Positions 51,087 through 60,926 are shown, counted from the first letter of the stretch. The stretch: 64,000 bases of DNA from Neofamilia sp964346535 (GCA_964346535.1 CAYFUN010000001.1:134756-198755), one strand, 5' to 3'. A program made the numbers and translations. The notes: generated by a model from the sequence alone, not told the origin.

Positions 51087-53141
51087 TTAGTACTCTGGTG
51101 TATCTTGTAGAACGCCATCTACATATACATGGAAAATAGTATCTTCACTTCCTTGAACTGGAATTGAAACAGTGCCTTCGCTTGAATAGTGGGTTCCACT
51201 ATAGACTTGAACTTCTTGGTTGTTTTCTATTTTCTTAATTACAATATTAACTGCTTCTTTGTCTTCAGGAAGAATTAGTCTGACATTATAAGTTAGCTCA
51301 GACTTTGGACTAGTATTTTCTCCTTCTTCTGGAGATTTTGGCTTGTCAGATTCAGAATTTTCTTTTTCTTCAGGTTTTTCCTCAGTGTCTTTTTCTGTAT
51401 CCTTGTCTTTTTCTTCTAAAGACCTGTCATTTTCAAATAATTCAACTTCTGATCCAACTTCAACTTCATCTCCTGCTTCTACACTTTGTCCAATAACGTC
51501 TCCATTGTCAAAGTTATTAGAAAATGATTTTGTTACTTTTACTTTAATACCCTTGTCTTCTAATGATTTTCTAGCTAAGTCAATACTTTGTCCTAGGAAG
51601 TTTGGCATAGGAATAGTCTTTACATCAGCTGACTTTCCAACAGTTAAAATAATTGTAGTTCCTTCTTTTACCTTCTCTCCTGAATCAAGGTCTTGTTTAA
51701 TTACTTGGTCAACATCTTCCTCGTCTTCTACTTCTTCATACTCAACCTTGTAAAACAATTTATCGTCTTTAATTTGACCTATTGCTTCATCGAGGCTTAG
51801 ACCTAAATATGAACCCACTTCAACTTCGCCTAAGTCATCTTCATTAATTTGGACTCTAATAGTGTAGCCCTCTTTAACCTTGGTTCCACTATTAACACTT
51901 TGATAAATAACTTCACCTGGTCCATAATCATGGTTAATGGCTTTATCACTTACTTCAAATTTTAGATTTAAGCTTTCAATTTCCTTTCTAGCGTCTTCTT
52001 CGAGCATACCTAAAATCATAGGAACTTCAACTTCATTTTTTGCACTTGGTTTGCTTAAAACTGAAAACTTAATGAAGAAGAAAAATCCTGCAGTTGCAAC
52101 TATTAGAGCTAGCAAAATACCAGCTATAATTGGTAAAACTCCACCAGATTTTTTCTTTTCTTTGCCTTCATTTTGTCTCTTGTATTCGTTTTTATTATTA
52201 GAATCTGATTCAATAGAAGTCCTTCTAATTCTTCTTTGTTCTTCTGGATCTATATTTTTATCTTTAAGTCTATTTATATTTGGTAAAATTAGTGTGTCAG
52301 ACATTTCAAGGTCGTTTTTACTTTCTAAGGCCTTTAGGTCTATAATTACTTCATTTAAATTATTGTATCTTTTTTCTATGTCCTTACTGGTCATTTTTAA
52401 AATTATTTGATCTAAAAGCTGTGGAACATCAGAGTTTAAAGATGATGGAAGCTTTATTTGTTCGTGAACTTGTTTTAAGGCGACACTAATAGGATTGTCT
52501 CCTTCAAATGGAAGTGTACCTGTTATCATTTCAAACATAACTATGCCCAGAGAGTATATATCTGATCTTTGGTCAGTTTTTATTCCCCTAGCTTGTTCAG
52601 GAGAAAAATAATGAACTGAGCCCATTATATCTTTTTCTACACTTGTATTTTTATTTGTAGCTTGGGCTATACCAAAGTCAGTAACCTTTGGAATATTTTC
52701 TTTATTTATAATAATATTTTGTGGCTTTATATCCCTATGAATAATTCCATTTTCGTGGGCACCAAGTAGAGCTTCACAAATTTGTATAGAATAGTTAATT
52801 GTTTCAGAAACTGAAAGTTTTCCTTTTTCTTCAATTATGTCTTTTAGAGTTCTGCCATTTACAATTTCCATTACAATATAGTAATATTTTGTATCATCTA
52901 CTTGGTCCATGCCGACATCAAAGACACCTACTATATTAGGATGATTGAGTTTTGCTGCAGAGTATGACTCTCTTCTAAAGTTTTCAACAAATTCATTGTC
53001 ATTAGCAAATTCATCTTTTAAAATTTTTATTGCTACATCTCTGCCAAGACGGTTGTCATGGGCCTTATAAACATTGGCCATCCCTCCGCCACCGATGCGC
53101 TCTAAAATTTCATATCTATCGTTTAATGTAATACCTATCAT
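51087..53141 (-). CDS. prkC: Serine/threonine kinase PrkC (PASTA domains)
   Basis: PrkC senses peptidoglycan fragments or lipid II and phosphorylates cytoplasmic proteins. The 684 residues have a kinase domain (about 8-270; GGGGMANVYKA, HRDIKPQNI, VTDFGIA), a basic juxtamembrane stretch and one membrane helix (about 334-355). Three PASTA repeats (about 370-580), an acidic Glu/Lys/Ser linker and a beta-rich C-terminal segment of about 70 residues follow. I start at ATG 53141 after AGGTGA; a GTG three codons earlier is next to the prpC stop. Confidence 0.95.
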   Translation of the reverse strand: MIGITLNDRYEILERIGGGGMANVYKAHDNRLGRDVAIKILKDEFANDNEFVENFRRESYSAAKLNHPNIVGVFDVGMDQVDDTKYYYIVMEIVNGRTLKDIIEEKGKLSVSETINYSIQICEALLGAHENGIIHRDIKPQNIIINKENIPKVTDFGIAQATNKNTSVEKDIMGSVHYFSPEQARGIKTDQRSDIYSLGIVMFEMITGTLPFEGDNPISVALKQVHEQIKLPSSLNSDVPQLLDQIILKMTSKDIEKRYNNLNEVIIDLKALESKNDLEMSDTLILPNINRLKDKNIDPEEQRRIRRTSIESDSNNKNEYKRQNEGKEKKKSGGVLPIIAGILLALIVATAGFFFFIKFSVLSKPSAKNEVEVPMILGMLEEDARKEIESLNLKFEVSDKAINHDYGPGEVIYQSVNSGTKVKEGYTIRVQINEDDLGEVEVGSYLGLSLDEAIGQIKDDKLFYKVEYEEVEDEEDVDQVIKQDLDSGEKVKEGTTIILTVGKSADVKTIPMPNFLGQSIDLARKSLEDKGIKVKVTKSFSNNFDNGDVIGQSVEAGDEVEVGSEVELFENDRSLEEKDKDTEKDTEEKPEEKENSESDKPKSPEEGENTSPKSELTYNVRLILPEDKEAVNIVIKKIENNQEVQVYSGTHYSSEGTVSIPVQGSEDTIFHVYVDGVLQDTPEY

Positions 53142-53150
53142 CTTAGTCAC

Positions 53151-53876
53151 CTATAATTTTATTATAATAAATGTAATATTATCTCTTCCGCCAGCTTCTA
53201 AGGCTTTTTCTAGTAGAGTTTCTGAAATTTCTTCTAAATTATTTGATGATGAAAAAATTGAAAGTATATTTTCATCTCTTACCATATCAGAAAGGCCATC
53301 GGTACATAATAATATGTATTCTCCTGGCTTGTAGTTATATTGAATCAAATTAATGTCAATAGTTAAGTCTGTTCCAACTGCATTTGTAATCATATTTCTC
53401 TTTGGATGATTAATTGCTTCGTCCTTGGTTATTTTTCCTAATTTATATAAACTATTAACCAAGGTGTCATCTTCTGTAAGTTGGCGGATTTCTGTAGATG
53501 TAATTGAATAAGCCCTACTATCACCAACATTTCCAATTAAAACAGAGTTTTCGAATTTATATAAGACTGTTAAAGTTGAACCCATGTTTAACATTTCAGG
53601 GTTCTCTTTGGCCTTATTAAATACCAGTCTATTTGCATCTGAAATTGCTTTTACAAAGTCCTTTTCCAGGTCTTCTAGACTATTGTATTCGTTTATTGCC
53701 TTCAAGGAAGAACTTATAGACTCTACTGTCATTTTACTAGCAACTTCGCCAGAGTTATGACCTCCAATTCCATCTGCAATTATAAATAGAGGAAAGTTTT
53801 CATTGTCAGAGGCAAAATAATAATCTTCATTATTATCTCTTTTTTTACCAATGTCTGATTTAGCTATGAATTTCAT
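53151..53876 (-). CDS. prpC: PP2C-family protein phosphatase PrpC (Stp)
   Basis: PrpC reverses PrkC phosphorylation. The 241 residues carry the metal motifs DIGKKRDNNEDYY, IADGIGGHNSGEVAS, LIGNVGDSRAY, LLCTDGLSD and AGGRDNITFI. GAAGGTGAAAG precedes the ATG, which overlaps the rlmN stop (ATGA). The kinase gene follows with no gap. Confidence 0.96.
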   Translation of the reverse strand: MKFIAKSDIGKKRDNNEDYYFASDNENFPLFIIADGIGGHNSGEVASKMTVESISSSLKAINEYNSLEDLEKDFVKAISDANRLVFNKAKENPEMLNMGSTLTVLYKFENSVLIGNVGDSRAYSITSTEIRQLTEDDTLVNSLYKLGKITKDEAINHPKRNMITNAVGTDLTIDINLIQYNYKPGEYILLCTDGLSDMVRDENILSIFSSSNNLEEISETLLEKALEAGGRDNITFIIIKL

Positions 53877-54919
53877 TTTCTTTCACCTTCTTCAAGATAC
53901 GATTTCTTTAATTGACCACATGAGGCAGAAATATCACTGCCTAATTCTCTTCTAAGAGTAACATTAATATTGTTGGCTTTTAATTTTTCCATAAATATTT
54001 TTGCCTCTTCTTTATATTCTTTATTATTATATGCATTTATAGGATTTAAAGCAATTAAGTTAACTATATAATTTGTATTTTTTAGATATTTTCTAAATAA
54101 ATTCACATCTTCGTCATTATTGTTTTCCCCTGGAATAACTGTGTATTCTATAGAGATCCTATTATTAGTTAATGAAAGATAGTCTCTAATAGCAGAAAAA
54201 AGCGTATCTATAGGATACTTATAATTAACTGGCATAACCTTATTTCTAATTTCATTATTAAAGCTATGGACTGAAACTGCTAGATTTGCTTGAGGCAGGT
54301 CTTTTCCAAATGCTATTATTTTATCAGCTACCCCACAAGTTGATACAGTCATGTTTCTAAGACTTAGGTTTCTTCCTTTTTTATCATTTAATAATTTTAA
54401 AGCCCTAATTACATTGTCATAATTATCAAAAGGTTCTCCACTTCCCATTAAGACAATTGAAGATAAGTTTATTGAAAAATATTTTTCAACTAGGTATATT
54501 TGTGAGGCTATTTCAAAGGCTTCTAAATTTCTTTCTAAACCCTTTTTAGTTGAAGCACAAAAATCACAACCCATCCTACAACCGACTTGAGTTGAAACAC
54601 AAAGGCTGTAGCCGTGTTTGTACTTCATTAAAACTCCCTCAATAATATTATTATCTTCTAAAAGATATAAAAGTTTTATTGTCTCATCTTGTTTGGAGTG
54701 AAAATCCTTTAAAATCTTCATAGAGTTTATAGTAAATTCTTTTTTTAAAAGCTCTATATCGGTTTTTGAAACTTGATTTAACTCATCAAAAGACATGACT
54801 CCTTGTTTGTGGATGGCTCTGAAAATTTGATCAGCTCTATAGGATTTTATGCCTAAATCAGCTATTTTATTTTTTATTTCATCTTCAAATAAGTTATTTA
54901 AAATAATAATCTTAATCAA
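53873..54919 (-). CDS. rlmN: Dual-specificity 23S rRNA/tRNA methyltransferase RlmN
   Basis: RlmN is a radical SAM enzyme making 2-methyladenosine at A2503 of 23S rRNA and A37 of some tRNAs. The 348 residues carry CRMGCDFC (CxxxCxxC), GSGEPFDNYDNV and the late RRELGSDISASCGQL with a catalytic Cys. The start is uncertain: the frame opens with TTG inside the rsmB end (8-base overlap) and no ATG is near. Confidence 0.95.
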   Translation of the reverse strand: MIKIIILNNLFEDEIKNKIADLGIKSYRADQIFRAIHKQGVMSFDELNQVSKTDIELLKKEFTINSMKILKDFHSKQDETIKLLYLLEDNNIIEGVLMKYKHGYSLCVSTQVGCRMGCDFCASTKKGLERNLEAFEIASQIYLVEKYFSINLSSIVLMGSGEPFDNYDNVIRALKLLNDKKGRNLSLRNMTVSTCGVADKIIAFGKDLPQANLAVSVHSFNNEIRNKVMPVNYKYPIDTLFSAIRDYLSLTNNRISIEYTVIPGENNNDEDVNLFRKYLKNTNYIVNLIALNPINAYNNKEYKEEAKIFMEKLKANNINVTLRRELGSDISASCGQLKKSYLEEGERK

Positions 54920-56189
54920 TCCTCTTTAAAATATTTATAGAAAATCCATCAGAATCAAAATCTAAAGGAGAAATTTTTTGCCTATAAATAAGTTTAAAGT
55001 TAGAATTATTTGCTAAAAACTCATCTATAAGGTCTTCATTTTCTCTTTTTGTAAAAGTGCAAGTTGAATGTGCTATAAGACCTGAAACTTTTACATAGTC
55101 TTTGGCGTTGTTTAATATTTTTTTCTGAATCTCTACTAGGCTATTAATAGACTCTATAGACTTGTTGTATTTTACCTCTGGAAGCTTTCTCATTAGTCCC
55201 AAGGCAGAACATGGAAGGTCTGCAATAACTAGGTCGAAAGCATCTACAAAGTCATTTCTAAAAATTGTAGCATCGTTTTGTTCTATTTTTAGATCTTCAA
55301 GGCCTAGTCTTTTTCTATTGTCCTCTATTAATTTTAATTTATCAGCAGAAATATCACAAGCTAAAAATTTCCCTTGGGGCATTTGAGAATTCATAAGGTG
55401 AAATGATTTTCCACCAGGAGCAGCGCAAAGGTCCAAAACACTTTCATAAGGCCCAAATTTAATTAATTGGTAGCCAAGTTCTTGAGAAGATAAGGACTGG
55501 GTATAAAAGTTTCCTTGGTAGTAGTCCTTTGTTGAAAAAATTCCCTGTGGGTTTTTTATGGTAAAGGAATACTCGCCTTGAGGACTGGCTAGTAAATCAA
55601 ATCCTAAGTCAGTTAAGGATGCTTTTGTTTGGTCTAAGTTTTTTGTAATTCTAATTGCAAGGTCTTGTTCTTCATTAAACTTCTTTAAAGTTTCTTCTAA
55701 ATTCGTCTCTCCATAAGCACTTGTAACTTCTTTTACCAGCCAAATTGGCATAGAATATTTTATAGATAAAATTTTCCAAGGATCTTTTTCATTTATTTTT
55801 AAATATCTCTCTTTATTTCTCAAAAAATTTCTCAAGGACCCATTTACAAAACCTTGGGCCTTTTTATTTGAAGAATTTTTTACTAGGTTTACTGCTTCAT
55901 TGACAACAGCACTTTGGGGAATATGGTCCATGTAAATTAACTGATATAGAGATATTCTAAGTATATTTACAATCTCTCCATCAAGGTCTGAGAATTTTAT
56001 TTTTGATAGGTTCTTAATAATATAATCAAGTCTTAGTTCATACCTAACGACTCCGTAAACTAGGGTTTTAATAAATCCGTACTCTTGTTTGTTTAAGGAA
56101 TTTATTTCTTCCATTAGATCTTCTATACTTGAATTTTGATTTTTATATTTATTTAGCAAGTCTAAAGCTATTTTTCTTTGATTTTTCAT
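54912..56189 (-). CDS. rsmB: 16S rRNA (cytosine-C5)-methyltransferase RsmB
   Basis: RsmB makes m5C967 in 16S rRNA. The 425 residues have an N-terminal NusB-like domain (about 1-130), then the SAM domain with LDLCAAPGGKSFHL, DLPCSALG and the catalytic HSTCTF. The ATG at 56189 has no purine-rich binding site and lies right after a terminator-like stem that includes the yugP stop, so expression may be low. Confidence 0.95.
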   Translation of the reverse strand: MKNQRKIALDLLNKYKNQNSSIEDLMEEINSLNKQEYGFIKTLVYGVVRYELRLDYIIKNLSKIKFSDLDGEIVNILRISLYQLIYMDHIPQSAVVNEAVNLVKNSSNKKAQGFVNGSLRNFLRNKERYLKINEKDPWKILSIKYSMPIWLVKEVTSAYGETNLEETLKKFNEEQDLAIRITKNLDQTKASLTDLGFDLLASPQGEYSFTIKNPQGIFSTKDYYQGNFYTQSLSSQELGYQLIKFGPYESVLDLCAAPGGKSFHLMNSQMPQGKFLACDISADKLKLIEDNRKRLGLEDLKIEQNDATIFRNDFVDAFDLVIADLPCSALGLMRKLPEVKYNKSIESINSLVEIQKKILNNAKDYVKVSGLIAHSTCTFTKRENEDLIDEFLANNSNFKLIYRQKISPLDFDSDGFSINILKRID

Positions 56190-56217
56190 AAAAGAAGGAT
56201 GCTAGTTTTGCATCCTT
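56190..56217 (-). terminator. Terminator-like hairpin between yugP and rsmB
   Basis: AAGGATGC (56210-56217) pairs with GCATCCTT (56195-56202), 7-base loop, then CTTTT. Its 5' arm overlaps the yugP stop codon, and the rsmB ATG directly follows the T run. Confidence 0.65.
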
Positions 56218-56905
56218 AATCTCTCCTTTTTCCAAAAATATTTATAAGTCTTAATAATTCTACTAAAGAATTAACAGTTGCAGCAATATAAGTTAATGCT
56301 GCAGCTTTTAGCATTTTTTGTGAATCTTTTAGGTCTATAGAGTTAGCGCCTATTTTAGATAATTCATCTAAAGCCCTAGAGCTTGCATTAAATTCAACAG
56401 GTAGGGTTACTAGTTGAAAAATAAAAATAATAAGATAAGCAAGTATTCCAACTCTACCAAAACTAGGTGCAACAAAGAATCCTAATAGTATTAAAGCAAA
56501 AGAAATATTTGTTGCAAACTGTGTTAGTCCTACTAGCCTATGCCTAATAATAAGTGGCAGATAACCTTCAGCTAGCTGTACAGCGTGGCCAGCTTCATGG
56601 GCAGCTATTGCTATTGAAGCTATTGAATTTCCAGAATAAACTTCATCTGAAAGTGCTATAATCTTTTTAGAAGAATCATAATGGTCTGTTAGAGTTCCTT
56701 TAGCTCTTATTACTTTAATATCGGATATATAATTATTTCTTAGTATTAAATTTGCAACTTCGTAGCCAGAAATTCCTAAATTTGATCTTTTTCTTCTGTA
56801 GTCTCTATAGGCTTTTTGTATTAAAAAGTTTGAATATAGGGCTAGGGCTAACGGTAATATAAAATATAGCATATAATTGTTAGCATAATAGTTTTGTCCA
56901 TACAT
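56216..56905 (-). CDS. Membrane zinc metallopeptidase (YugP family)
   Basis: A 229-residue membrane protein of the neutral zinc metallopeptidase 2 family. Seen: one N-terminal helix (about 10-28), the zinc motif AAHEAGHAVQ, two or more hydrophobic helices (about 125-170), and a short C-terminal helical end. The substrate is unknown. It commonly sits between fmt and rsmB in this group; 4 bases separate it from fmt. Confidence 0.85.
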   Translation of the reverse strand: MYGQNYYANNYMLYFILPLALALYSNFLIQKAYRDYRRKRSNLGISGYEVANLILRNNYISDIKVIRAKGTLTDHYDSSKKIIALSDEVYSGNSIASIAIAAHEAGHAVQLAEGYLPLIIRHRLVGLTQFATNISFALILLGFFVAPSFGRVGILAYLIIFIFQLVTLPVEFNASSRALDELSKIGANSIDLKDSQKMLKAAALTYIAATVNSLVELLRLINIFGKRRD

Positions 56906-56909
56906 ATTA

Positions 56910-57845
56910 TCACCTTAAATCTGTATTTCTTTCTAATTTATTTCCCTTTAAATAATCTTCAACTGACATTTCTTTTTTTCCCGGAAACTGAATTCTCTTT
57001 ATTTTAAGAATTCCATTTGAACAATTTACTAAAATCCCATCTTCTAAAACATCAGTGATGTGACCTATTTCATAGGCTGTATTACTTTCGTTGGAAAATA
57101 TTTCTCCATCAAGAGCTTTTACATTTTCATTTTTATAAGAAAAACTTGCCCCTGGTCTTGGATAAAGTCCCTTGATTTTTCCCAGTTCCTTATTAATATC
57201 TACAAAGTCCAACTTTCCTGAATATTTGCTAACTTTTTTTGCATAAGTTGCCTCAGCTTCATCTTGCTCAAGGCCCATTATTTCTTCTCTTTCATTTTCT
57301 TCTATATATTGTAAAATTAAACTTGCTCCCATATCTGCAAGCTCATCGTGAAGATCTACTAGGTTTTTATCTGCAATTTTAGTGGAAGCCTTTAAAAACA
57401 TTTGACCCTTATCTAATCCTGGTCCAACTTCCATAATTGTTACTCCGGTTTCTTCATCTCTATTCATAATAGCCCTATGGATTGGAGCTGCTCCCCTATA
57501 TTTAGGAAGCAAGGAAGCGTGGATATTAACTATTTTTTTCTTAGCTAAAGCTCTGATTTCTTTTTTTATAATTTGTCCATAAGCAACTACAACAATATAG
57601 TCTATGTCAAAATTTTTTAATAAATCTATACTTTCAGCTGAGTTAATATCAACAGGTTGATAGATTTCTAAATTATTTTCTAAGGTGTATTTTTTTACAG
57701 GACAATAAGTTATTTTATTGCCCCTTTTATTTACTCTATCTGGTTGACTTATTACTAAAACTACATTGTGGTTTTTATTTAAAGAATCTAGGGCCTTAAC
57801 AGCAAAGTCAGGTGTTCCCATAAATACAATATTTTTTCTAGGCAT
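56910..57845 (-). CDS. fmt: Methionyl-tRNA formyltransferase
   Basis: Fmt formylates Met on initiator tRNA. The 311 residues carry VFMGTPDFAV, the catalytic block NIHASLLPKYRGAAPI and the C-terminal OB fold. I start at ATG 57845 after GAGGAAG; the 18-codon longer frame lies inside def. It overlaps def by 8 bases; the two work at opposite ends of the formyl cycle. Confidence 0.97.
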   Translation of the reverse strand: MPRKNIVFMGTPDFAVKALDSLNKNHNVVLVISQPDRVNKRGNKITYCPVKKYTLENNLEIYQPVDINSAESIDLLKNFDIDYIVVVAYGQIIKKEIRALAKKKIVNIHASLLPKYRGAAPIHRAIMNRDEETGVTIMEVGPGLDKGQMFLKASTKIADKNLVDLHDELADMGASLILQYIEENEREEIMGLEQDEAEATYAKKVSKYSGKLDFVDINKELGKIKGLYPRPGASFSYKNENVKALDGEIFSNESNTAYEIGHITDVLEDGILVNCSNGILKIKRIQFPGKKEMSVEDYLKGNKLERNTDLR

Positions 57846-58305
57846 TTTCTTCCTCAATTTTGTACATAGTTTCTGCCTTGTCTGTATAGAGGATTCCATC
57901 TAAATGATCAAGCTCATGACAAATAGCTCTGGCTAAAAAACCTTCAGCTTCTAGTTCAATATTTTCATTGTTTTCATTAGTATATTTACAAATTAGTTTC
58001 TCTGGTCTTTTTACAAGTCCATTATATCCAGGAACTGATAGGCAGCCTTCTAGGTCCTCTTCTTCTCCTTCTTTAAAGGTAATTTCAGGATTAATAAGTT
58101 TCATAGGACCTTCCCCTATGTCAATTACTACAATCCTTCTTAAAATTCCAATTTGTGGAGCTGCTAGGCCTACTCCATTTGCATCGTACATTGTTTCTAC
58201 CATGTCATCTAAAAGGACAAGGATTTTGTCATCTATTTTATCAACTTTTCTTGATTTTTTTCTCAAAATTGGATCTTCATCTGTTCTAATAATTCTTTTT
58301 GCCAT
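57838..58305 (-). CDS. def: Peptide deformylase
   Basis: Def removes the formyl group from nascent proteins. The 155 residues show all three motifs: GVGLAAPQIG, EGCLSVPG and HELDHLDG, with Fe/Zn ligands Cys and two His. AAAGGAGGG precedes the ATG. About 50 bases separate it from priA, with no clear terminator. Confidence 0.97.
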   Translation of the reverse strand: MAKRIIRTDEDPILRKKSRKVDKIDDKILVLLDDMVETMYDANGVGLAAPQIGILRRIVVIDIGEGPMKLINPEITFKEGEEEDLEGCLSVPGYNGLVKRPEKLICKYTNENNENIELEAEGFLARAICHELDHLDGILYTDKAETMYKIEEENA

Positions 58306-58353
58306 ACTTTCCCTCCTTTATAGCTTAAAATACCCAAATTATTCTTATATAAA

Positions 58354-60711
58354 TCATCGACTTAAGACATCAATATGGCAGCCTTTTAAATTAATATTAT
58401 GAGAATTATTTATAGTAATTTCATAAATACAATTTTTTACTTGTTTTTCATATCTAATCTTTGAAGACAAGTAAAGGCTAATGTGATAGCGGTTGTTAAA
58501 TTTAACTATATAAGGTCTATCAATATTTGTTACTAGATTTACTTGATCAAGTAATTTATTCCTTTTTAATTCATCAATTAGCGCCAAATACACTTGTCTT
58601 GCTTGACTAAGTCCTAGTTTAAGGTCTTTGTTTAAAAGTAAGATTTCAAAATGTCTTGTAAAAGGCGGATAAGAAAAAAGTTCCCGCATTTTTAATTCTT
58701 CTTTATAAAAAGAATCATAGTCATAGGTTGAGACATTTTTTATCGAATAATGGTCAGGATTATATGTTTGTATAATAACTTCTCCATTGGACTTTGCCCT
58801 GCCAGCCCTACCTGAAACTTGCATCAACAGCTGGAAAGTTTTTTCAGCTGAATCATAAGTTGGAACATTTAAAGACATATCAGCTGAAATAACTCCAACA
58901 ATTTGAATCGACGGATAATCAAAACCCTTTGTAATCATTTGGGTCCCAATAATAATATTTGCATCTTTGGCTAGTATTTTCTCCATATTTTTAATATAGT
59001 CTTGGTGACTAGAAGTTGTATCAGAGTCTATTCGCAAAACATTTAAGTCCGGAAATAAATCCTTAGTAAATTCTTCTAATTTTTCTGTACCTAGGCCAAA
59101 TTGCTTAATATTTTTAGATCCACATGCCGGGCACCTACTTGGCATATGAGAGGTTTTACCGCAGTAGTGACACTTTAAAAAGTTATTGTGCTTATGGTAG
59201 ACCATTGATACGTCACAGCGATCACAGTTTAAAGTATAACCACAATCTGAGCAACTAACAAATGAAGAATAGCCTCGTCTATTGAGAAATAGAAGACTTT
59301 GATTGTTTTTAAATAGTGAATTTTTTATAGCGACCATTAAGTCCATTGACATTGGTGTTGTGTTGCCAGACTTAACCTCTTCTTTTAAGTCAACTATATT
59401 TACCTTTGGCAAGGAAATATTATTAGGTCTTGAAAGAATTTTATGCAAGTCATAAACACCATGTAAGGCCTTATAATAACTTTCAATAGAAGGTGTTGCA
59501 GAGGCTAATACAAGTTTTGCTCCCTTGGTGTTTTCTATTAAAAACCTAGCAACCTCCCTAACATCATATTTATTGTACCTATCTAGCTTATAGGAGTCAT
59601 CGTGTTCTTCGTCGATGATTATAAGGTCCAAGTCCTTTAAATTAAAAAATATAGCAGACCTTGTTCCTAAAAGTATTTTTGCTTTTGAAGAATTAATTTT
59701 TTCTATTTCGCTAAGCCTTTTAGACTTAGATAACTTAGAGTGAATTATGGCAACTTGGTCACCAAACCTCTCCTTGGTTCTCTTTTCCATCTGTGGTGTT
59801 AGACCAATTTCTGGAACTAAGAACATTGCAGTTTTATTTCTTTTTATAACATCTTCAATTAAAGAAAAATATATTTCAGTTTTTCCTGACCCAGTTACTC
59901 CGTATATTAGATGTTTATTATTTTCTGAATCTAGAATATCCTTATAAATTTTTTCCTGCTCATCAGTTAAAACTATTGTATTTTCAGTAAAAGAAGTTTC
60001 TTCAATTTCGTCAACCTCTTCAAATAATTCTTTATTTAATAAGTCATCGAAAACTAACTTAGAATAATTTTCTAAACTTCTAACAGCAAATAAATCAAAG
60101 TATTTGTTGTCATAGAAAATTTCATAAATTTCTTTTAAAAATTTTCTCTGTCTGCTTGCATTTTTTCTTAAAAGACTTAAAGCTTGGTCTTTATCAAATA
60201 AAAACTTGTAGTAGATATTTTCTTCAACTTTAGCAATTTCATAGTTAACTTGCCTTATAACCTTGCCTTCTTTAATTAAAGTATTAAACTTTTTAACTAG
60301 GTTTTTGTCGTGCTTGGATAAATAGTTTTCGAAAATTTCTTTTTCTTGATCACTTACGCTATCTCCTAGAACATACTTATAATCCAAGTTAGAAATCTTT
60401 GTAAAGTCACAAATAATAGAAAAAGCCTTAGCATAAGTTAGAATATAGAATTCCTTCATCCACATTCCAAGGTTTATTTGTAATTTTGTTAAAGGTTCAA
60501 GTTCTTCTACAACTTTTAGAACTTTCTTGGTCTTAAATCTTACCTCGTCTTTATAAGAAAATAAAACCAGGCCTATTTCTAAACTGTCATTAAAATCAAC
60601 TATAACAAAAGATCCTGGTTTAATATCCTCATCAACTTCATAAGTATAAAGTTTATCTAAGTTTATTAAGTTTTTAAAAATTACTATATCAACTAACTTT
60701 TTCATAAACAT
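58354..60711 (-). CDS. priA: Primosomal protein N' (replication restart helicase PriA)
   Basis: PriA reloads the replisome at stalled forks. The 785 residues have an N-terminal DNA-binding part, Walker A GVTGSGKTE, DEEH, and paired zinc sites (CSDCGYTLNCDRC; CHYCGK...CPACG). Helicase motifs such as QVSGRAGRAKSNG close the core. Two in-frame ATGs (60711 and 60705) compete and neither has a ribosome binding site; a terminator overlapping the rpoZ stop lies just upstream. Confidence 0.95.
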   Translation of the reverse strand: MFMKKLVDIVIFKNLINLDKLYTYEVDEDIKPGSFVIVDFNDSLEIGLVLFSYKDEVRFKTKKVLKVVEELEPLTKLQINLGMWMKEFYILTYAKAFSIICDFTKISNLDYKYVLGDSVSDQEKEIFENYLSKHDKNLVKKFNTLIKEGKVIRQVNYEIAKVEENIYYKFLFDKDQALSLLRKNASRQRKFLKEIYEIFYDNKYFDLFAVRSLENYSKLVFDDLLNKELFEEVDEIEETSFTENTIVLTDEQEKIYKDILDSENNKHLIYGVTGSGKTEIYFSLIEDVIKRNKTAMFLVPEIGLTPQMEKRTKERFGDQVAIIHSKLSKSKRLSEIEKINSSKAKILLGTRSAIFFNLKDLDLIIIDEEHDDSYKLDRYNKYDVREVARFLIENTKGAKLVLASATPSIESYYKALHGVYDLHKILSRPNNISLPKVNIVDLKEEVKSGNTTPMSMDLMVAIKNSLFKNNQSLLFLNRRGYSSFVSCSDCGYTLNCDRCDVSMVYHKHNNFLKCHYCGKTSHMPSRCPACGSKNIKQFGLGTEKLEEFTKDLFPDLNVLRIDSDTTSSHQDYIKNMEKILAKDANIIIGTQMITKGFDYPSIQIVGVISADMSLNVPTYDSAEKTFQLLMQVSGRAGRAKSNGEVIIQTYNPDHYSIKNVSTYDYDSFYKEELKMRELFSYPPFTRHFEILLLNKDLKLGLSQARQVYLALIDELKRNKLLDQVNLVTNIDRPYIVKFNNRYHISLYLSSKIRYEKQVKNCIYEITINNSHNINLKGCHIDVLSR

Positions 60712-60739
60712 ATAAAATAAAGCTAGAAAAATCTAGCTT
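60712..60739 (-). terminator. Intrinsic terminator at the end of rpoZ
   Basis: AAGCTAGA (60732-60739) pairs with TCTAGCTT (60720-60727), 4-base loop, then TATTTTA on the minus strand. The 5' arm includes bases of the rpoZ stop codon; priA starts right after. Confidence 0.7.
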
Positions 60740-60926
60740 AATTTTTACCTACTATATATCCGCCTACAATTTCTTTCATGGCAGTTGTAACCTTATTAGA
60801 ATCATCGTCTTCTATATAAGCTTCTGCCCCATCATTTAGCTGTCTGGCTCTTTTTGCAACCATTAAAGCTAATTTATATTTACTGTCATCAATTTCCTTA
60901 ATTTCATTATATGAAGGTATATACAT
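60738..60926 (-). CDS. rpoZ: RNA polymerase omega subunit
   Basis: Omega helps assemble RNA polymerase by holding beta-prime. The 62 residues have the conserved DSKYKLALMVAKRARQLNDG and TTAMKEIVGG. GGGGTGGGA precedes the ATG, directly after the gmk stop. The gmk-rpoZ-priA order is standard. Confidence 0.94.
   Translation of the reverse strand: MYIPSYNEIKEIDDSKYKLALMVAKRARQLNDGAEAYIEDDDSNKVTTAMKEIVGGYIVGKN

Noticed and set aside
51937..52410. Plus-strand open frame opposite prkC
   Set aside because: Composition of a shadow frame and no start signals; prkC is clearly the gene.
57968..58402. Plus-strand open frame opposite def
   Set aside because: Opposite the catalytic motifs of peptide deformylase; no binding site.
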